Shown here: positions 6,711 to 8,869 of the stretch, piece by piece
How the letters are laid out: each line of letters opens with the position of its first letter
How positions within the stretch are numbered: the first letter of the stretch is position 1
Assembly: GCA_002451755.1 (NCBI GenBank)
Contig: DKDF01000022.1
Span: forward strand, 14,279 to 23,147
Length of the DNA: 8,869 nt
DNA from: Ruminococcaceae bacterium UBA6855
GTDB lineage: Bacteria > Bacillota > Clostridia > Oscillospirales > Acutalibacteraceae
Direction of reading: 5' to 3'
The notes under the pieces: model-generated
The model's database searches: none
Told to the model about the DNA's origin: nothing
What the model saw: only the letters and a program-made list of their open reading frames with translations
Translations under genes and position numbers: made by a program

Positions 6711-7727
6711 ATGATAAGCGTTATAGTGCCGGTTTATAAAGTTGAAAAATATCTCCGCCGGTGCCTCGACAGCCTCGCGGCGCAGACGCTCGACGATATT
6801 GAAATGATCATAGTCGATGACGGTTCGCCGGACGGATGCCCGGCTATATGCGACGAATATGCGGCAAAAGATGCGCGCATGAAGGTCGTGCATAAGGAAA
6901 ACGGCGGTCTGCTCAGCGCACGAAAAGCAGGATTTGCGGCTTCAAAAGGCGATTATATCGGCTTTGTCGACGGCGACGACTGGGTCGAGCCGAATACATT
7001 CCTGAATATGTACAAGGCCGTCTGCGAGCATTCGCCCGATATGGTGCTCAGCGACTTCCTCTGCGATTACGGAGACCGCGCCGAACCGAGCAGCCAGTGC
7101 TTTGAAGACGGGTTCTACGATCGCGGCCGCCTCGAAAAAGAGATATTTCCGAGAATGCTTTTCGACGGACGGTTCTATAGCTTCGGCGTCAATCCGAACT
7201 GCTGGAGCAAGCTGGTTAGAAGAGAGCTGATCGAAAAAAATCTTTTGCCAGTCGATGAGCGCATCCGAATGGGCGAGGACGCGGCGTTCATATATCCGTG
7301 TCTGCTCGATTCGCAGAGCATATCATGCATAAAAACGCCGACTTATCATTACAGAATAACCGGGCAGTCGATGTCGACGGCATATGACGAAAAACTCAAA
7401 GATATTATTCTCCTGCCGTATAAGCGGCTCAAAGAGAAAAATGCGTCTTCTGATTTTGATATATCATCTCAGCTCGATTATTATCTTTTGTATATGGTCA
7501 ATTTCCTGCTTCGAAATGAAGCAAAAAAAGCCAATTCCCATTCGAAACAGGAGCGCAGGAAGGTCATTGAAAACATCTGCGCGGATGAAGATGTTCGCTC
7601 TGCGGCGGCAGCAGTCGATATGGGAAAATTGCCTGCGCACACGAAGCTTCTCGCATCGGCGCTAAAACGCGGCTCTGTGTTTATGACCGAAAAATATGTT
7701 GATTTTTTGAGGGTTTATTTGCGATGA
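6711..7727 (+). CDS. GT2-family glycosyltransferase
   Basis: This 338-residue protein is an inverting GT-A glycosyltransferase of family 2. The first 100 residues are a textbook nucleotide-sugar domain: ISVIVPVYKVEKYLRRCLDS, then IIVDDGSPDG (33-42), NGGLLSARKAGF, and the metal-binding Asp87-Gly-Asp89-Asp90-Trp in FVDGDDW. The putative catalytic base region is MGEDAAF with Glu189 and Asp190. The rest (about 215-338) is helical and charged, as in many capsule-locus GT2 enzymes, and ends in a basic-aromatic tail. AGGAG at 6698-6702 stands 8 nt before the ATG. Its TGA stop at 7725-7727 overlaps an ATG at 7724 (ATGA). It is the last gene before the composition change at about 7728. Sugar and linkage are not readable from sequence. 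Confidence 0.94.
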   Translation: MISVIVPVYKVEKYLRRCLDSLAAQTLDDIEMIIVDDGSPDGCPAICDEYAAKDARMKVVHKENGGLLSARKAGFAASKGDYIGFVDGDDWVEPNTFLNMYKAVCEHSPDMVLSDFLCDYGDRAEPSSQCFEDGFYDRGRLEKEIFPRMLFDGRFYSFGVNPNCWSKLVRRELIEKNLLPVDERIRMGEDAAFIYPCLLDSQSISCIKTPTYHYRITGQSMSTAYDEKLKDIILLPYKRLKEKNASSDFDISSQLDYYLLYMVNFLLRNEAKKANSHSKQERRKVIENICADEDVRSAAAAVDMGKLPAHTKLLASALKRGSVFMTEKYVDFLRVYLR

Positions 7728-7801
7728 ATACTGAATTGCACAGTTTGTTTTTTACAGTTGACAAAATGTGGAATTTTACATTTGGGTGGGTATTAAAATG
7801 A
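7724..7801 (+). CDS. Possible 25-codon small ORF bridging two glycosyltransferase genes
   Basis: An ATG at 7724 overlaps the preceding stop as ATGA, and the frame runs 25 codons to a TGA at 7799-7801 that overlaps the next gene's ATG (7798) again as ATGA. GAGGG at 7709-7713 lies 10 nt upstream. The peptide begins MNTELHSLFF and is rich in Phe and Trp. No family is recognised. It could be a coupling leader that carries ribosomes across the gap, or simply chance in an AT-rich spacer. Confidence 0.25.
   Translation: MNTELHSLFFTVDKMWNFTFGWVLK
7728..7797 (+). other. AT-rich 70-nt intergenic segment
   Basis: This is the only sizeable gap in the operon and holds about 21 G or C among 70 bases, well below its surroundings. 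It contains TTGACA at 7758-7763, a perfect -35-like hexamer, but no acceptable -10 at 16-18 nt. It also contains TTTTACA twice (7750-7756 and 7774-7780) and GGGTGGG at 7784-7790, the likely ribosome binding site of the next gene. No stable hairpin followed by a T run is seen. Confidence 0.6.
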
Positions 7802-8869
7802 AGAACAAAAAAATTGTTTTTTTGATAGAGGATTTGAAGTTCGGTGGAGTGGAAGTCTCTCTTATCAATCTGCTCAACAATGCAGAATTCAGAGAACACG
7901 GTTATGAAGCTGTTCTCGTAATGTGGGGCAGCGAATATGACCTTTTGGACAGGCTCAGCGATAATTCCGGGGTTAAAATCTTAAAGGTCGGCGGACGGTT
8001 CCCGAGTGCTGTGAAAAAGCTTGTAAGTAAGCTCGCCGGGTCAAAGAGAGCCGAACGTATTTATAACATACTTGTCAGACTTGCGGTTTTGATGCGCGTG
8101 AAGAGAGAGCATGCCGATGTTGTCGTCAGATATCACCACGCGGCAATGAAGAGCCTGTTTAACCACTTGAACGATAAATCAAAGAAAATTATGTGGTATC
8201 ACATAAGTCAGGATGGCTATTATCTTGACAGAGAATATACGGATCACTGCGACAAAATAATTGCAGTCAATGATCAGTGCAGAGATATAATTGCAAATGC
8301 CAGACCGTATCTTGAATCTAAACTCAGCGTGGTCGGGAATATAGTCGACTATGAAAATATCAAGAGTCTAGCAAAGTGCGGCGAGCAGCTGTTCGATCGG
8401 CAGATGTTCAATGCGGTCACTTGTGCGAGAATAAATCCGGAAAAGGGCATTGCGCTCGCGCTTGAGGCGTGTAGGATAGTTTCCCAAAGCGTTGATAATT
8501 TCAGATGGTATGTCATCGGACCGAAGGATGAAGATGCAGCCGATTACTACAATGATATTGTCAAGAAGATTGACAGTTACGGTCTCGACGGCAAATTTAT
8601 TCTTTTGGGTTCACGGTTCGATCCATATAAATATTTTGCACAGTGTGACCTTCTTGTTCAGCCGTCTTTGAATGAATCACAGTGCCTTGTCTTGATGGAA
8701 GCGCTTATTTGCGGCGCACCGATAGTTTCGACTGCTACGGTCGGAGGCAAAGCTACAATATCCGACGGGGTAACCGGCGTTATCGCAGATATATCCGCAG
8801 AGGATCTTGCATGCAAAATATGCGAGCTTGTTTCGGATGATAGCAGAAGACTGGTAATAAAGAAAAATA
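7798..8869 (+). CDS. GT4-family glycosyltransferase, 3' end cut by the window
   Basis: The frame opens at ATG 7798 and stays open for 357 codons to the last base, so the C-terminus is missing, probably only a few dozen residues. It is a GT-B family 4 enzyme. The N-terminus reads KKIVFLIEDLKFGGVEVSLI with a GGxE loop (residues 16-19). WYHISQDGYY (around 133-142) occupies the place of the acceptor-domain HxH-type segment. VVGNIVD (178-184) precedes the donor domain, TCARINPEKG (208-217) supplies the phosphate-binding Arg211 and Lys216, and the EX7E pair is Glu293 and Glu301, followed by CGAPIVSTATVGG. Unlike the two CapH-like enzymes to the left, the Arg is kept here. GGGTGGG lies 7 nt before the start. 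GC content is visibly lower than in the upstream genes, and the start follows a 70-nt AT-rich gap, so this gene may have a separate history. Donor sugar unknown. Confidence 0.92.
   Translation, partial: MKNKKIVFLIEDLKFGGVEVSLINLLNNAEFREHGYEAVLVMWGSEYDLLDRLSDNSGVKILKVGGRFPSAVKKLVSKLAGSKRAERIYNILVRLAVLMRVKREHADVVVRYHHAAMKSLFNHLNDKSKKIMWYHISQDGYYLDREYTDHCDKIIAVNDQCRDIIANARPYLESKLSVVGNIVDYENIKSLAKCGEQLFDRQMFNAVTCARINPEKGIALALEACRIVSQSVDNFRWYVIGPKDEDAADYYNDIVKKIDSYGLDGKFILLGSRFDPYKYFAQCDLLVQPSLNESQCLVLMEALICGAPIVSTATVGGKATISDGVTGVIADISAEDLACKICELVSDDSRRLVIKKN
7806..7824. repeat. Inverted repeat of A7 and T7 tracts just inside the fourth GT4 gene
   Basis: CAAAAAAA (7806-7813) and TTTTTTTG (7817-7824) are perfect reverse complements around a 3-nt loop, covering codons 3 to 9. 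As RNA this would be a weak A-U hairpin. The two homopolymer runs are also possible slippage sites. A7 runs occur elsewhere in the window (for example 7234-7240 and 7523-7529), so significance is modest. Confidence 0.5.

Noticed and set aside
7741..7763. Possible terminator hairpin formed by TTTGT and ACAAA around the T6 run
   Set aside because: The stem is only five weak pairs with a loop of about 12 nt, and no T run follows it, so it does not meet the pattern of an intrinsic terminator.
7758..7786. Possible internal promoter with TTGACA at 7758-7763
   Set aside because: The -35-like hexamer is perfect, but the bases 16-18 nt further on (ATTTGG, TTTGGG, TTGGGT) do not resemble TATAAT and no extended -10 is seen. 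A non-standard promoter cannot be excluded.

Overview
This window is an interior piece of a surface-polysaccharide (capsule or exopolysaccharide) biosynthesis operon. Every supportable gene lies on the + strand. Neighbouring genes are 7 to 24 nt apart or overlap by 8 to 11 nt, except for one AT-rich gap of 70 nt near the right end. No RNA gene, CRISPR array, transposase, attachment site or convincing terminator is visible. Both ends cut through genes: the 5' end lies inside a priming sugar transferase, and the 3' end inside a GT4 glycosyltransferase that is still open at the last base.

The organism is probably an anaerobic clostridial Firmicute, perhaps a gut Oscillospiraceae or Ruminococcaceae-like lineage. 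The evidence is purine-rich Shine-Dalgarno sequences placed about 7 nt before most starts, a moderate GC content with a marked liking for ATA (Ile), CGC/AGA (Arg) and GCG/CCG codons, the standard genetic code, and a gene set like Gram-positive Wzy-dependent polysaccharide loci. This assignment is an inference from style; nothing in the window fixes the taxon.

Layout, left to right: (1) the C-terminal part of a PglC/WcaJ-type phosphoglycosyl transferase that would load the first sugar-phosphate on undecaprenyl phosphate; (2) an HpcH/HpaI (pyruvate-class II) aldolase-like protein, unusual among glycosyltransferases; (3) a GT4 glycosyltransferase; (4) a second GT4, CapH-like; (5) a GT32 DXD glycosyltransferase; (6) a third GT4, paralogous to (4); (7) an EpsG/Wzy-like multi-pass polymerase; (8) a GT2 glycosyltransferase; (9) a 70-nt AT-rich gap containing a 25-codon open frame that overlaps both neighbours through ATGA junctions; (10) a fourth GT4, truncated by the window end and of visibly lower GC.

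Together the genes describe one pathway. The primer enzyme starts a lipid-linked repeat unit on the inner leaflet, up to five glycosyltransferases extend it, and the EpsG/Wzy-like protein polymerises it after flipping. With one sugar per enzyme this would give a repeat unit of about six residues, though some enzymes may add branches. A flippase, chain-length regulator and nucleotide-sugar synthesis genes are not in the window and are presumably to either side. The aldolase-like gene is the piece that standard models do not explain; it may make or modify an unusual acidic or keto-acid building block, but its catalytic His position is changed to Gln.
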